A stretch of 64,000 nucleotides of DNA. It comes from Croceicoccus mobilis. Lineage in GTDB: Bacteria > Pseudomonadota > Alphaproteobacteria > Sphingomonadales > Sphingomonadaceae. The position numbers and the translations under genes were made by a program. How positions within the stretch are numbered: the first letter of the stretch is position 1; the number at the start of each line of letters is the position of its first letter. Location of the stretch: the NCBI RefSeq assembly GCF_001661965.1, contig NZ_LYWZ01000020.1, positions 186,001 through 250,000 of the forward strand, given 5' to 3'. The notes beneath the pieces are model-generated. The model searched no databases. It was not told where the DNA came from and saw nothing but the letters and a program-made list of their open reading frames with translations. This document shows positions 54,770-63,278 of the stretch, in pieces.

Positions 54770-55539
54770 GCCTGGACCTCCGGCGCTGTCCCCGATTGCG
54801 GGGCAAGGATCTCCGTTCCGATCATCGCGTTTCGCGTCACGATCGTTTCGAGTTGCTCTATGCTCCAGCCTTCGGTTCCTGCGGGACGTTCGGGCAGGAC
54901 CATGTAGCGCTGGTCGGCGATGCTGTCCCAGACGTGCACTTTCACGTCGTCTGACAGTTCGATACCGAATTCCTTGAGTACACCGCGCGGGTCGACGGCG
55001 ACGCGCGACCTATACTCAGGCGATTTGTACCAGCTCGGCGGCAGGCCGAGGACCGGCCACGGATAGCAGGAGCACAACGTACACACTACCAGATGGTGGT
55101 CCGTTGGCGAATTGGCTACGATCTTGATCATTGAAGTCAGCACGCCGCCAATCCCCATCGACCAGAGAGCGTCCGTTCCGTTTTCAAGCAATTCGGCGCA
55201 GAATTCTGGATCGGTCCAAGCGCGCGCCACGACTTTCGCGCCAATATGGGGGCCCACATCACGGCCATAATGCTCGACCAATGCGGCCAGCGCCGCAGGA
55301 TCGATGATGCCCTTGCCAATCAGTACACTTTCCAGCGCCATCGCGGTTAGAGCCGCGTCCGAGGGAACGTGAGAGTGGTCATGCGCATGATTGTGATCGT
55401 CGTGACTATGCCTGCTCGTCTGCGCCTTGACCGGTGAGGTGGCGAGGGCACCTGCCCCAGCGCCGGCACCTGCCGCTACGAAGCCTCTGCGATCGATACT
55501 GAGGCCGGCGGGCCGGGACTTGTCATCTGGATGGGGCAT
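54766..55539 (-). CDS. nthA: Cobalt-type nitrile hydratase alpha subunit with twin-arginine leader
   Basis: Metal-bearing subunit. 257 residues from ATG 55539. The catalytic claw is CTLCSC at 153-158; Thr in second place marks the cobalt type (iron enzymes have Ser). GLPPSWYKSPEYRSRVAVDPRGVLKEFG follows, as in the family. Unusually the protein starts with a Tat-like leader: DRRGF (RR at 17-18), an Ala/Gly-rich hydrophobic run to about 34 and a PVKAQ cleavage site. A His/Asp-rich stretch (HSHDDHNHAHDHSHV, 44-58) comes next. Most nitrile hydratases are cytoplasmic. Last two genes of the sigma-FecR-alpha-beta arm. Confidence 0.9.
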   Translation of the reverse strand: MPHPDDKSRPAGLSIDRRGFVAAGAGAGAGALATSPVKAQTSRHSHDDHNHAHDHSHVPSDAALTAMALESVLIGKGIIDPAALAALVEHYGRDVGPHIGAKVVARAWTDPEFCAELLENGTDALWSMGIGGVLTSMIKIVANSPTDHHLVVCTLCSCYPWPVLGLPPSWYKSPEYRSRVAVDPRGVLKEFGIELSDDVKVHVWDSIADQRYMVLPERPAGTEGWSIEQLETIVTRNAMIGTEILAPQSGTAPEVQA

Positions 55540-55582
55540 CGGAAATAGAGCTCCGCTTGTGGTGATGGGACAGAGGCCCGGC

Positions 55583-56581
55583 CTAGGGGGCGGCCTGTCC
55601 ATCGGTGATGTGGATGGTTCTGCCCTCTCGGTTCACCTGGAGGTCCAGAATGCTGGCCACTGAATTGGTGAATGCTTCAGGGTCATCGAGCGCGAAATAG
55701 CCCGCAATCTTGCGGTCGCCGATTTCAGCGCCGTCAAGAATAATGGGGGTGTTGGTATAGCGGGAGAATTCCGCCACGGCCTCGCGGAGCGGCGTGCCGG
55801 TAAATGCGATCTTGCCTTCACGCCAAGCCAGATCATTGTTGATCAGGCTCGGATTAAAATGGCTGACCTGTAGGAGGCGACCGCCCTCTTCTGCTTCGAC
55901 CCGCATGTTTTCACGCAGCTGAAATGGCGCGAACGTGCTTTGATCGTTCGCAAGCTCGACCACACCTTCCTCGACCACGACATGAAACTTGTCCGCCCCC
56001 GTATTGCGGACGGCAAACGCAGTGCCGACCGCCCGCACGTTTGCAAACGGGGTGGAAACGATGAACGGTCGCTCCTTGTTCTTGGCGACTTTGAAGAAAG
56101 CCTCGCCCGATGTCAGTCGGATCGACCGCTCCGAATCGCTATACGCCACCTCGAGGCGGCTTTGCGTGTTGAGATCGACGGCAGAGCCATCTTCGAGGAT
56201 GATCCTGCGCATTTCGCCCTTGCCGGTTGTGTAGACGGTCGGCGCAGGCACAAAGAAATTGCCGAAGCTGAAGGCCCAGATAAGCACCGAAGCGACCAAT
56301 GCCATGCCGACCGCGCGTTTCCAGTACCGAGAGGCAATGGGTGCGGATTCGTAAAATTGCTCATCAGGTAAATGCGCATCGTCATTGTCCGCAACGGGAT
56401 CGCTGCTCAAACGGGTTGCCTCGACGATTGCGCAGGCCCTGAGCAGCGCGCCTTCATGGCGGGGGCTTTGGCTTAACCAGCTTTCGAATTCCTGTTCGAC
56501 GTCAGGATCGAGCGGGCCGCAATCGAGCCGGACCGCCCAACGGGCAGCTTCGGCATCAATTTCTTGAGATGTATCTTTCAT
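55583..56581 (-). CDS. FecR-type anti-sigma factor
   Basis: 332 residues from ATG 56581. A cytoplasmic N-terminal domain (DUF4880-like: EAARWAVRLDCGPLDPDVEQEFESWLSQSPRHEGAL) precedes one membrane helix (AVGMALVASVLIWAFSFGNFF, about 88-110), the periplasmic FecR domain (RIILEDGSAVDLNTQSRLEVAY...VSTPFANVRAVGTAFAVR) and a C-terminal DUF4974/STN-like domain. It receives the signal from the receptor's STN domain and controls the sigma factor. Its start lies 26 nt inside the sigma gene. Nitrile hydratase alpha follows 43 nt later. Confidence 0.92.
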   Translation of the reverse strand: MKDTSQEIDAEAARWAVRLDCGPLDPDVEQEFESWLSQSPRHEGALLRACAIVEATRLSSDPVADNDDAHLPDEQFYESAPIASRYWKRAVGMALVASVLIWAFSFGNFFVPAPTVYTTGKGEMRRIILEDGSAVDLNTQSRLEVAYSDSERSIRLTSGEAFFKVAKNKERPFIVSTPFANVRAVGTAFAVRNTGADKFHVVVEEGVVELANDQSTFAPFQLRENMRVEAEEGGRLLQVSHFNPSLINNDLAWREGKIAFTGTPLREAVAEFSRYTNTPIILDGAEIGDRKIAGYFALDDPEAFTNSVASILDLQVNREGRTIHITDGQAAP

Positions 56582-57152
56582 CTTGCTCTTCGGCTTTTCT
56601 CGTCCTGCTCCCGGTAGATGTCTTGAGGGCGCTTTTTCCTCCACGCCCGAATATTTGCATCAATTCCCGGATACCCTTGATCACATGTTTTTCGACCGTG
56701 CTTTCGGCGATCTGGAGGCGTGCGGCGATCTCCTTTTGAGAAAAGCCATGGACCTTGCGCAGCACGAAAACCTCGCGGCATTTGGGGGAAAGCTGTTCGA
56801 TCGCATCCATGACGAGATCGAGCTCCTGACGATCCTGAACCCTCTTGTCGGGCAAAGGGTCAGTGCTTGCGATCTCGAGTTCGTCAATGACGGTCAGATG
56901 ATCGATCGGAACCGCCTTGGCCCTGCGCAACTGCTGCAGCATGACCGAATTCGCGACTGAATAGAAATAGCTGCGTGCAGAGCGGATTTCATCCACATTC
57001 TCTAGTCGGCCCAGTACGACATAGGCCTCGTGGATGATGTCATCCACGTCGAGATTAGGCGGCACCCGCCGTTCAAGCCAACGGCGCACCGACGCTTCAT
57101 GGGGTAAAATGTTTCGCGCCAGCCAGGCGGCGCGAATTCTCCTGTCGTCCAT
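56556..57152 (-). CDS. ECF sigma factor (FecI type)
   Basis: 198 residues. Sigma region 2 is VDDIIHEAYVVLGRLENVDEIRSARSYFYSVANSVMLQQLRRAKA (about 36-80). Region 4 is LSPKCREVFVLRKVHGFSQKEIAARLQIAESTVEKHVIKGIRELM (about 120-165). A basic C-terminal tail follows. It pairs with the FecR gene it overlaps and probably transcribes both divergent arms of the nitrile island when the receptor is occupied. Confidence 0.9.
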   Translation of the reverse strand: MDDRRIRAAWLARNILPHEASVRRWLERRVPPNLDVDDIIHEAYVVLGRLENVDEIRSARSYFYSVANSVMLQQLRRAKAVPIDHLTVIDELEIASTDPLPDKRVQDRQELDLVMDAIEQLSPKCREVFVLRKVHGFSQKEIAARLQIAESTVEKHVIKGIRELMQIFGRGGKSALKTSTGSRTRKAEEQDERYISRN

Positions 57153-57442
57153 GCTTTAAGCAAAAACGAAATCTCGCACATGCACAAGAGGCTTTCGTAT
57201 ACAATTTTTCTCGAAGCCGAAAAATTTTTGCTGCAATTGTATGGAGGAAGGGAGGGTCTGCTGCATCTACCCAGTAAGATGACCGTTTTCTGTATGCATA
57301 GCGTGCGTTCGCTTTGAATTTTTTCCTACTGAATTCAAGATCTACTCTTGATCAGGTTTGTAGAACATTTTTTTCTAAAGAAAAAAATTCATTCGGTCAT
57401 TTTTTATTGAAAAATTCTAGAGTAAATTAAGGGGCTAGAATA
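57153..57442. promoter_or_regulatory. AT-rich divergent promoter region of the nitrile island
   Basis: 290 bp without a gene between the sigma factor and the TonB receptor, much richer in A+T than the rest of the window. It contains a perfect palindrome, ATTTTTTTC (57367-57375), spacer TAAA, GAAAAAAAT (57380-57388), 55 nt before the receptor start. Promoters for both arms must lie here; I cannot place -35/-10 boxes with confidence. Confidence 0.6.
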
Positions 57443-60411
57443 GTGGCGGGACAATTCATCAAGCAGGCTTCGTTAATTGGATGTTGCGCCGCAGCAATTG
57501 CTGTATCTTCAAGTGCGGCTAATGCGCAGACGCGGGTTTTCGATTTGCCGCCTGCCAATGCTGTCGAGACAATTCCTGCATTCGCCCAGCAAAGCGGTCT
57601 CCAGATCCTGGCTCCTGCGGATCGCATCGTCGGTGTTAGAACACCGGCGATAAAGGGGGCCTATGATGCCCGCGCGGCCTTGCGAAAGCTCATTGCGAAT
57701 ACAGGTCTGGTGATCAGTTCAGACACTGGCTCCACCATCATCCTCAAATGGCAGGAGCCGAAGCGTGTGTCTGCCACGACAGCAGCGCCTTTGTCTGCAG
57801 CGAAGAGTGTCACGAGCACGGCTGCGGTCCAGCCTGTCGCCGAGGCTGCTGCGCTTGAGCCACCATTGGAAGACATCGTCGTTCTGGGCAGCCGTATCCG
57901 CGGCGCGGCACCGGTGGGCTCGACCGTGCTTGATCTCGATCGCGCTGACATCGAGGAACTTCCTGCTGTCACGACAGGTGACATTATTCAGACGATGCCT
58001 TCGGTCATCAATCTCGGGAACAGCGAATCCTCTCGCGCTGCAGGTGGTGGTGGTAACTTCACCTTCGCGCAGGGCATCAACATCCATGGCGTAGGCAATG
58101 GCGCCACTCTAATGTTGATCGACGGCCGACGAGTCGTGCCGCAGGGCACCATTGGCTCGATCAACGATTCCTCTCTCATTCCTGCAAACGCGCTAGAGCG
58201 TGTGGAGATCGTGCCTGATGGCGCGTCTGCCCTGTACGGATCGGATGCCATGGCCGGTGTGGCCAATCTGGTAATTAGACGTGACTATGATGGCCTTGAA
58301 CTCACTGGGCGGCAGGGTTTTGCCGACGATTATTCCGAAACGCAGCTCGGCGCTTCGTTCGGAGCGGATTGGAGCAGCGGCAAGTTCGGACTCGTTTACA
58401 ACTACTCCTATCATACTGATCTCAACGCGTCGGACCGCGGTTATGCGACGGCAGATCTGTCGGGGCGGGGTGGTGATGATTACCGCGGGAGCCAGTGTTC
58501 CCCCCCGACCCTTGTTGCGGGCGGCGTCACCTATGCACTGCCCAGTGGTGGCCTTAACGAGGCCAATGCCGGTGATCTTGTTGCCGGTTCGATCAACAGC
58601 TGTGACATTTATGCCAATGCCGACTTGATCCCGGAAGTGGAGCGGCACAATGTCGTGGCGACCTTCGACCAGGACATCACCGATACGCTTTCCGTCGCGG
58701 CGACAGGGTTCTACGCAAAGCGTAGCGTATACATGACTGCGGGTCTGACGACTGCGACGTTCACGGTGCCTGATACGAATGCATATTACGTGTCCTCGAT
58801 CTCTGGACCACAGACAATCCAGTATGCCTTTGCCGATATGGCGACGAATGACACTGATGCCTCTAACGAATTCTATCAGGGGACCGTTGAAGCTGACTGG
58901 GTTCTGCCGTTTGACTGGCGCATCAACGGCGCCTTCACTTATGGCTACAGCGAAGATGCGCGGGCCATTACGCGCGGCCTCTACAATTCGGCGTTCACCG
59001 CAGCTTTGGCGAGTTCCGATCCGGCAACCGCATTCAATCCCTATGGCGGTGCCAACGATCCGGCCTTGCTCGACTCTCTAGCGCAAAGCGTTGGCGGCTA
59101 TTTCACCGGCGACAGCAAGCAGTGGGTGGTCGACCTCGGCGCTGATGGTCCGCTATTCGATCTACCCGGCGGCACCGTCAGACTGGCCGCTGGCTACCAG
59201 CACCTGAATGTCCGCTCGCGGATTTTCGTGCGGATCGGAACCAACGATTCCTATTTTATTAGCACCGCTGCCGATCATACCCGCAAGGTGGATTCAGGCT
59301 ACGCCGAACTTCTGGTGCCGATTTTCGGTCCAGGCAATGCGATTCCGGGTTTCCAGCGCCTTGATCTCAATATCGCGGGTCGCTTCGACAGCTACAACGA
59401 CTCCGGCTCCACTACGAATCCGAAAATCGGCGTGACCTGGGAGCCGGTAAGCGGACTGTCGCTGCATGGTAGCTATGGCAAATCATTCAGAGCGCCGAAT
59501 ATCGCTTCGGCCTCGCGTCAGGCGGCCTGCAGGTGGGGCAGTTCGTCGATCCGCTAGCAGGCGGTGCAATCGTCGACGGGATTCTTAACAATGGGGGCCG
59601 TCCTGGTCTGGAACCCGAAACAGCGACCACCTTCTCGTTTGGAGCGGATTTCCGGACCGGTGAAACCGTGCGTTTCAGTGGCTCAGTCAATTACTTCAAC
59701 ATCAAGTACAAGGACATTGTCACCGGAATTGGTACGAATTATCAGGTGCTGAACCAGGCTGATCTTTACGATGGTCTCGGCTTAATCGTCCGCGACCCTT
59801 CTGATGAGTATCTCGACCAGTTGTTCGCCTCGTTCCCGTTCCTGGGAAGCGTCCTGCCAGAGGATATAGCGGTCTATGTCGACGGGCGGTCCATCAACAT
59901 GTCGACCAAGGATATCGACGGCATTGATTTTTCAGCGGATGTCATGATCCCGTTGGATGGATCCGATCTGCAAATCGGAGTTAATGGCCTCTTTCTCCTG
60001 ACCTACGACACCATGGTAACACCCAATGCTCCAGTCGCGGACCAGTTGAATACCATTCTTTATCCTGTGGCCTTTACTGCGCGGCAGTTCACGCGCTGGT
60101 CCAATGATACATTCAATGTCGGCGCCTATCTGAACTACACCGGCTCCTACACCAACAATCTGGTGTCGCCGTCGGAAAAGGTAGGCGACTTCATGACTGT
60201 CGACGCCCATTTTGGTGTCGAGCTTGAGGATCTGATCCCGGGCCCAATCGGACGTGATTTCAGCCTGTCGTTCGACGTCAAGAACCTGTTCGACGCAGAC
60301 CCGCCGTTCGTCAACGTGGCACCTTCGTCGCTGGCTGGTGGCGGCTACGATGCCAGCATGGCCAGCCCGCTGGGTCGGATCGTGATGATCGGATTCAAGA
60401 AAACCTTCTGA
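57443..60411 (+). pseudogene. FecA-type TonB-dependent receptor with STN domain, frameshifted
   Basis: GTG start with AAGGGG upstream. Frame one (57443-59557, 704 residues) has a signal peptide (about 1-29), an STN signalling domain (RVFDLPPANAVETIPAFAQQSGLQIL, about 33-105), a linker, plug (VLGSRIRGAAPVG, MLIDGRRVVPQGTIGSIND, GASALYGSDAMAGVANLV) and much of the barrel to YGKSFRAPN. It then goes out of frame and stops. The rest of the barrel (EPETATTFSFGADFR... to IGFKKTF) continues in the next frame to 60411. The shift lies between about 59500 and 59530 and equals loss of one base or gain of two. Both halves are otherwise well conserved, so it is recent or a sequencing error. It would signal to the FecR/sigma pair. 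Confidence 0.85.
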
Positions 60412-60426
60412 CGGAGAGTTTCCCTC

Positions 60427-60454
60427 GCGGGCGGGGCTGCAATGCCTCGCCCGC
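60427..60454 (+). terminator. Hairpin between TonB receptor and amidase genes
   Basis: GCGGGCGGGGC (60427-60437), loop TGCAAT, GCCTCGCCCGC (60444-60454); 11-bp stem with one G-T pair, 16 nt after the receptor stop. No T run. It may lower rather than stop transcription into the amidase gene. Confidence 0.5.
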
Positions 60455-60499
60455 ATATGGGTTACCTATTGTCTGCAACCAAATGCGAGGGGTTTAGTC

Positions 60500-62044
60500 T
60501 TGTCCATTGCCAAAGCGCCATCCGCCGATTTTTCGGCAAGTCGCCGTCGGGTTCTCAAGCTGACCGCAGCCGCTGCGGTTGGAATTGCATCAGCACCGAC
60601 GATGGCTGCTCCCATCACCAGTCCCATTCGCAAGCTTGATCCGAATTCTCCTGATCCTGTCGACTGGACTATGCGCAAGGCAGCCGCGATGCTCGGCGAT
60701 GGACAGATTTCCAGCATCGAGCTGACTGAGGCCATTCTAGCCCGGATCCAGCGAATTAATCCGGACTATAATGCGTTTCTGACGGTGACCGGTGACGTGG
60801 CTCTTGTTTCGGCGCGGCAGGCTGATGCGAATTTTGCCAAGGGCATCAGGCTGAGCGCGATGCAAGGCATTCCGTTTGGCCTCAAGGACAATATCGACAC
60901 TGGTGGTATTCGCACCACTGTCGGCATGAAACAGTTCTTTGATCGTGTTCCCGACACGGATGCGACGGTCGCGGCACGGTTGAAGTCGGGCGGCGCGGTG
61001 CTGGTGGGCAAGAACCACCTCGCAGAAGCGGCGACCACCGTGCACCATCCGATCTATGGCAGGGCACCCAAGAGCCCATGGCGTGATGGCATGTGGACGG
61101 GTACCTCGTCGTCGGGTTCGGGTGTAGCCGTTGCAACTGGAATGTGTTTCGGCAGCCTCGGAACCGATACGGGCGGTTCGATCCGTCTTCCGGCAATGTC
61201 GAATGGTATTACCGGGCTCAAGCCGACGTGGGAGCGAGTGAGCGCCGCCGGCATTTTTCCACTTGTGCGTATGAGCGATGCCGTAGGCCCCCTGACCCGA
61301 GATGCCTGGGGTGCAGCCGCGATGATGTCGGTAATCGCGGGTGAAGACGATCGTGACATGATCACCTCGATCCGTCCGGTTCCCGATTACCTTGCCAGTC
61401 TCGAGGCGCCGCTGGATGCGGGCAATATTCGCATCGGCATCGACAGGGAGTTCAATACCGCAAATGTCACGCCCGATGTGCTTGCCTCGATGAGCCACGT
61501 GGAAGAGGTCCTGCGCGAACTCGGATTTACAATCGTCGAGTTCAAGATGCCCGATGTTTCGCGCTTCGAATTTGGCAAGTCCAAACCGACGGCGCATGTC
61601 GCTTATAGTCACCGGGACATCTATCCTGAACAGGCGGCGGATTACACCGAAGGCTTTGCCAAGGGGCTAGAAGCAGGCCGGAACGCCGATCCCCTGGACA
61701 TGGCCGCCGCCGAACTTCGCCGAGCGGGCTTCAAGGGCGAGATGGCGCGCACCATGCGCGAACTCGACCTGATCCTTTCGCCCGTCGCGCCGAGGCCTAC
61801 GCCCAACTGGAACGATGTCATGTCGATGATGGGCAGTGGCACTTACGGCAAGTTCCTACCCTATCTTGGCTATGTGAACGTAGCAGGTCTTCCCTCGATT
61901 GCCTTCCCTGCAGGGTTCAGTTCGGAAGGAACACCCTTGTCGGCACAGTTGATCGGCCGGCCATTCGGCGAGGACCTGTTGCTCAATTCCGTAGACGCCT
62001 TTCAACAGGTGACCGACTGGCATTTACATACCGCGGTGATTTGA
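60500..62044 (+). CDS. Amidase (amidase-signature family) with twin-arginine leader
   Basis: 514 residues from TTG 60500 with GAGGGG upstream. Tat leader SRRRVLKLTAAAAVGIASAPTMA (Arg 15-17, cleavage near residue 37). Amidase-signature core: Lys129 in GIPFGLKDNID, cis-Ser region TSSSGSGVAVATG (203-204) and nucleophile Ser227 in GTDTGGSIRLPA. C-terminal LDLILSPVAPRPTPNW and GLPSIAFPAGF. It hydrolyses amides to acids and so can finish the pathway opened by nitrile hydratase. The accessory gene starts 1 nt after its stop. Confidence 0.92.
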   Translation: MSIAKAPSADFSASRRRVLKLTAAAAVGIASAPTMAAPITSPIRKLDPNSPDPVDWTMRKAAAMLGDGQISSIELTEAILARIQRINPDYNAFLTVTGDVALVSARQADANFAKGIRLSAMQGIPFGLKDNIDTGGIRTTVGMKQFFDRVPDTDATVAARLKSGGAVLVGKNHLAEAATTVHHPIYGRAPKSPWRDGMWTGTSSSGSGVAVATGMCFGSLGTDTGGSIRLPAMSNGITGLKPTWERVSAAGIFPLVRMSDAVGPLTRDAWGAAAMMSVIAGEDDRDMITSIRPVPDYLASLEAPLDAGNIRIGIDREFNTANVTPDVLASMSHVEEVLRELGFTIVEFKMPDVSRFEFGKSKPTAHVAYSHRDIYPEQAADYTEGFAKGLEAGRNADPLDMAAAELRRAGFKGEMARTMRELDLILSPVAPRPTPNWNDVMSMMGSGTYGKFLPYLGYVNVAGLPSIAFPAGFSSEGTPLSAQLIGRPFGEDLLLNSVDAFQQVTDWHLHTAVI

Positions 62045-62045
62045 G

Positions 62046-62444
62046 ATGACATCGATGCAAAACGGTAAAGTACAGATGGAATACTCTACCGCTACGCCGT
62101 TCCGGTTGGGCGAGGCTAGGAATGATCTGCCGAATTTTGACGAGCCTTGGCAGGCCTATGTCTTTTCGCTGACGGTGGCGTTGGTGGAATCGGGAAAGTT
62201 TGACTGGCCGGAATGGATATCCAGCTTTGGCTGCTTGCGCAGTCCCGAGGTGCTCGGTTCAGACGAAGAGGAGCCAGGGGCGTATTACGAGCACTGGATA
62301 CAGAGCTTGTGCGGCATCCTTCAGGAAAAAGGCGTGGCTTCTATCGCCGAGGTGACAAGCTGTGCGGAACGCTGGCGTCGTGCCTATCTGGCTACTCCGC
62401 ATGGACATCCGGTCAAGCTGGAAGCCGGTAAACCAATTTTCTGA
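62046..62444 (+). CDS. Nitrile hydratase accessory protein (cobalt activator type)
   Basis: 132 residues. It resembles the N-terminal domain of the beta subunit (NFDEPWQAYVFSLTVALVESGKFDWPEWISSFG, YYEHWIQSLCGILQEKGVASIAEVTSCAERWRRAYLATPHGHPVKL), the pattern of the p14K/NhlE-type activators that swap with beta to deliver cobalt to alpha. No leader, so it acts in the cytoplasm. It follows the amidase by 1 nt. Confidence 0.87.
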   Translation: MTSMQNGKVQMEYSTATPFRLGEARNDLPNFDEPWQAYVFSLTVALVESGKFDWPEWISSFGCLRSPEVLGSDEEEPGAYYEHWIQSLCGILQEKGVASIAEVTSCAERWRRAYLATPHGHPVKLEAGKPIF

Positions 62445-62471
62445 GCCTGGCACTTCTGAAGGGAAAAGCAA

Positions 62472-63149
62472 ATGCATATCGAACCGGGCGTGGTCGTAGG
62501 GGCAAAGGCGATACTTGGATTGGTCACCGCGGCGGCGGCTGTCTTCAAGACTGGACGGGCATTCCGTAATGACCGGCACCGCGATGCTCTCGCAACTATC
62601 GCGATGCGCAGTCTGGTAGCAACCATGATCGTGATCGCGATTTTCCAGTTCCTTCCGCATCCGCCCGTCGGCGTTTCCGAAGTGCATTTGATCCTGGGAT
62701 CCACCCTGTTGCTGACTTTGGGTGTGGCACCGGCGGCCATCGGCCTTGGGGTGGGCCTGCTGTTGCAAGGGATACTCTTCGCGCCCGCGGATCTGCCGCA
62801 ATTCGGCATGAATCTGACCACGTTGCTCCTTCCGCTCTTCGCAGTCGATGCACTCGCGCAGAGAATTGTTCCCATCGAGACCGCTTATGTGGATTTGACC
62901 TACAGCCAGGTCTTGCGCCTCTCAGCCACATATCAGGCCGGGATCGTAGGCTGGGTCGCTTTCTGGGTCCTTTACGGAGAAGGCGTATCCGTTGGCAGCC
63001 TCCAGTCCCTTGCTTCCTTTGCAGCAGTGTATGCGAGTATCATCGTGATTGAGCCGATCATCGATCTCGCAGTTCTCGCGGCGGCACGCAGCGGTAAGGG
63101 GAGTCTGATTGAGACGGTCTTCGACGCCAAGGTATTTGCGCCCAGTTGA
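62472..63149 (+). CDS. CbiM-family cobalt/nickel permease
   Basis: 225 residues, six or so membrane helices. It begins [12 protein letters not shown], where Met1-His2 form the metal-binding start typical of CbiM/NikM-type permeases. [39 protein letters not shown] is a family core. The usual energising CbiQ/CbiO partners are not seen. As the last gene of the arm it most likely supplies cobalt for the nitrile hydratase. The IS remnant begins immediately after its stop codon. Confidence 0.82.
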   Translation: MHIEPGVVVGAKAILGLVTAAAAVFKTGRAFRNDRHRDALATIAMRSLVATMIVIAIFQFLPHPPVGVSEVHLILGSTLLLTLGVAPAAIGLGVGLLLQGILFAPADLPQFGMNLTTLLLPLFAVDALAQRIVPIETAYVDLTYSQVLRLSATYQAGIVGWVAFWVLYGEGVSVGSLQSLASFAAVYASIIVIEPIIDLAVLAAARSGKGSLIETVFDAKVFAPS

Positions 63150-63278
63150 AGCTACTGTCAGCGGATCCTGCGGATCCTGCGGACACTCGAGGCCGAGAAC
63201 GCGAAGCTCAAGCGGCTTCTGGCCGATGCGATGCTGGACCAGGCTGCCTTGAAGGATCTTCTGGCAAAAAAGTTGTGA
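63150..63278 (+). pseudogene. IS3-family orfA, C-terminal fragment
   Basis: Only the leucine-zipper-like end remains: [35 protein letters not shown], ending TGA 63276-63278. The helix-turn-helix part is gone, so transposition by this copy is unlikely. Confidence 0.85.

Noticed and set aside
54080-55539. Thiocyanate hydrolase instead of nitrile hydratase
   Set aside because: The subunits are related and share the claw motif, but an amidase and a nitrile hydratase activator are encoded with them, and the two-gene alpha/beta form is that of nitrile hydratase.
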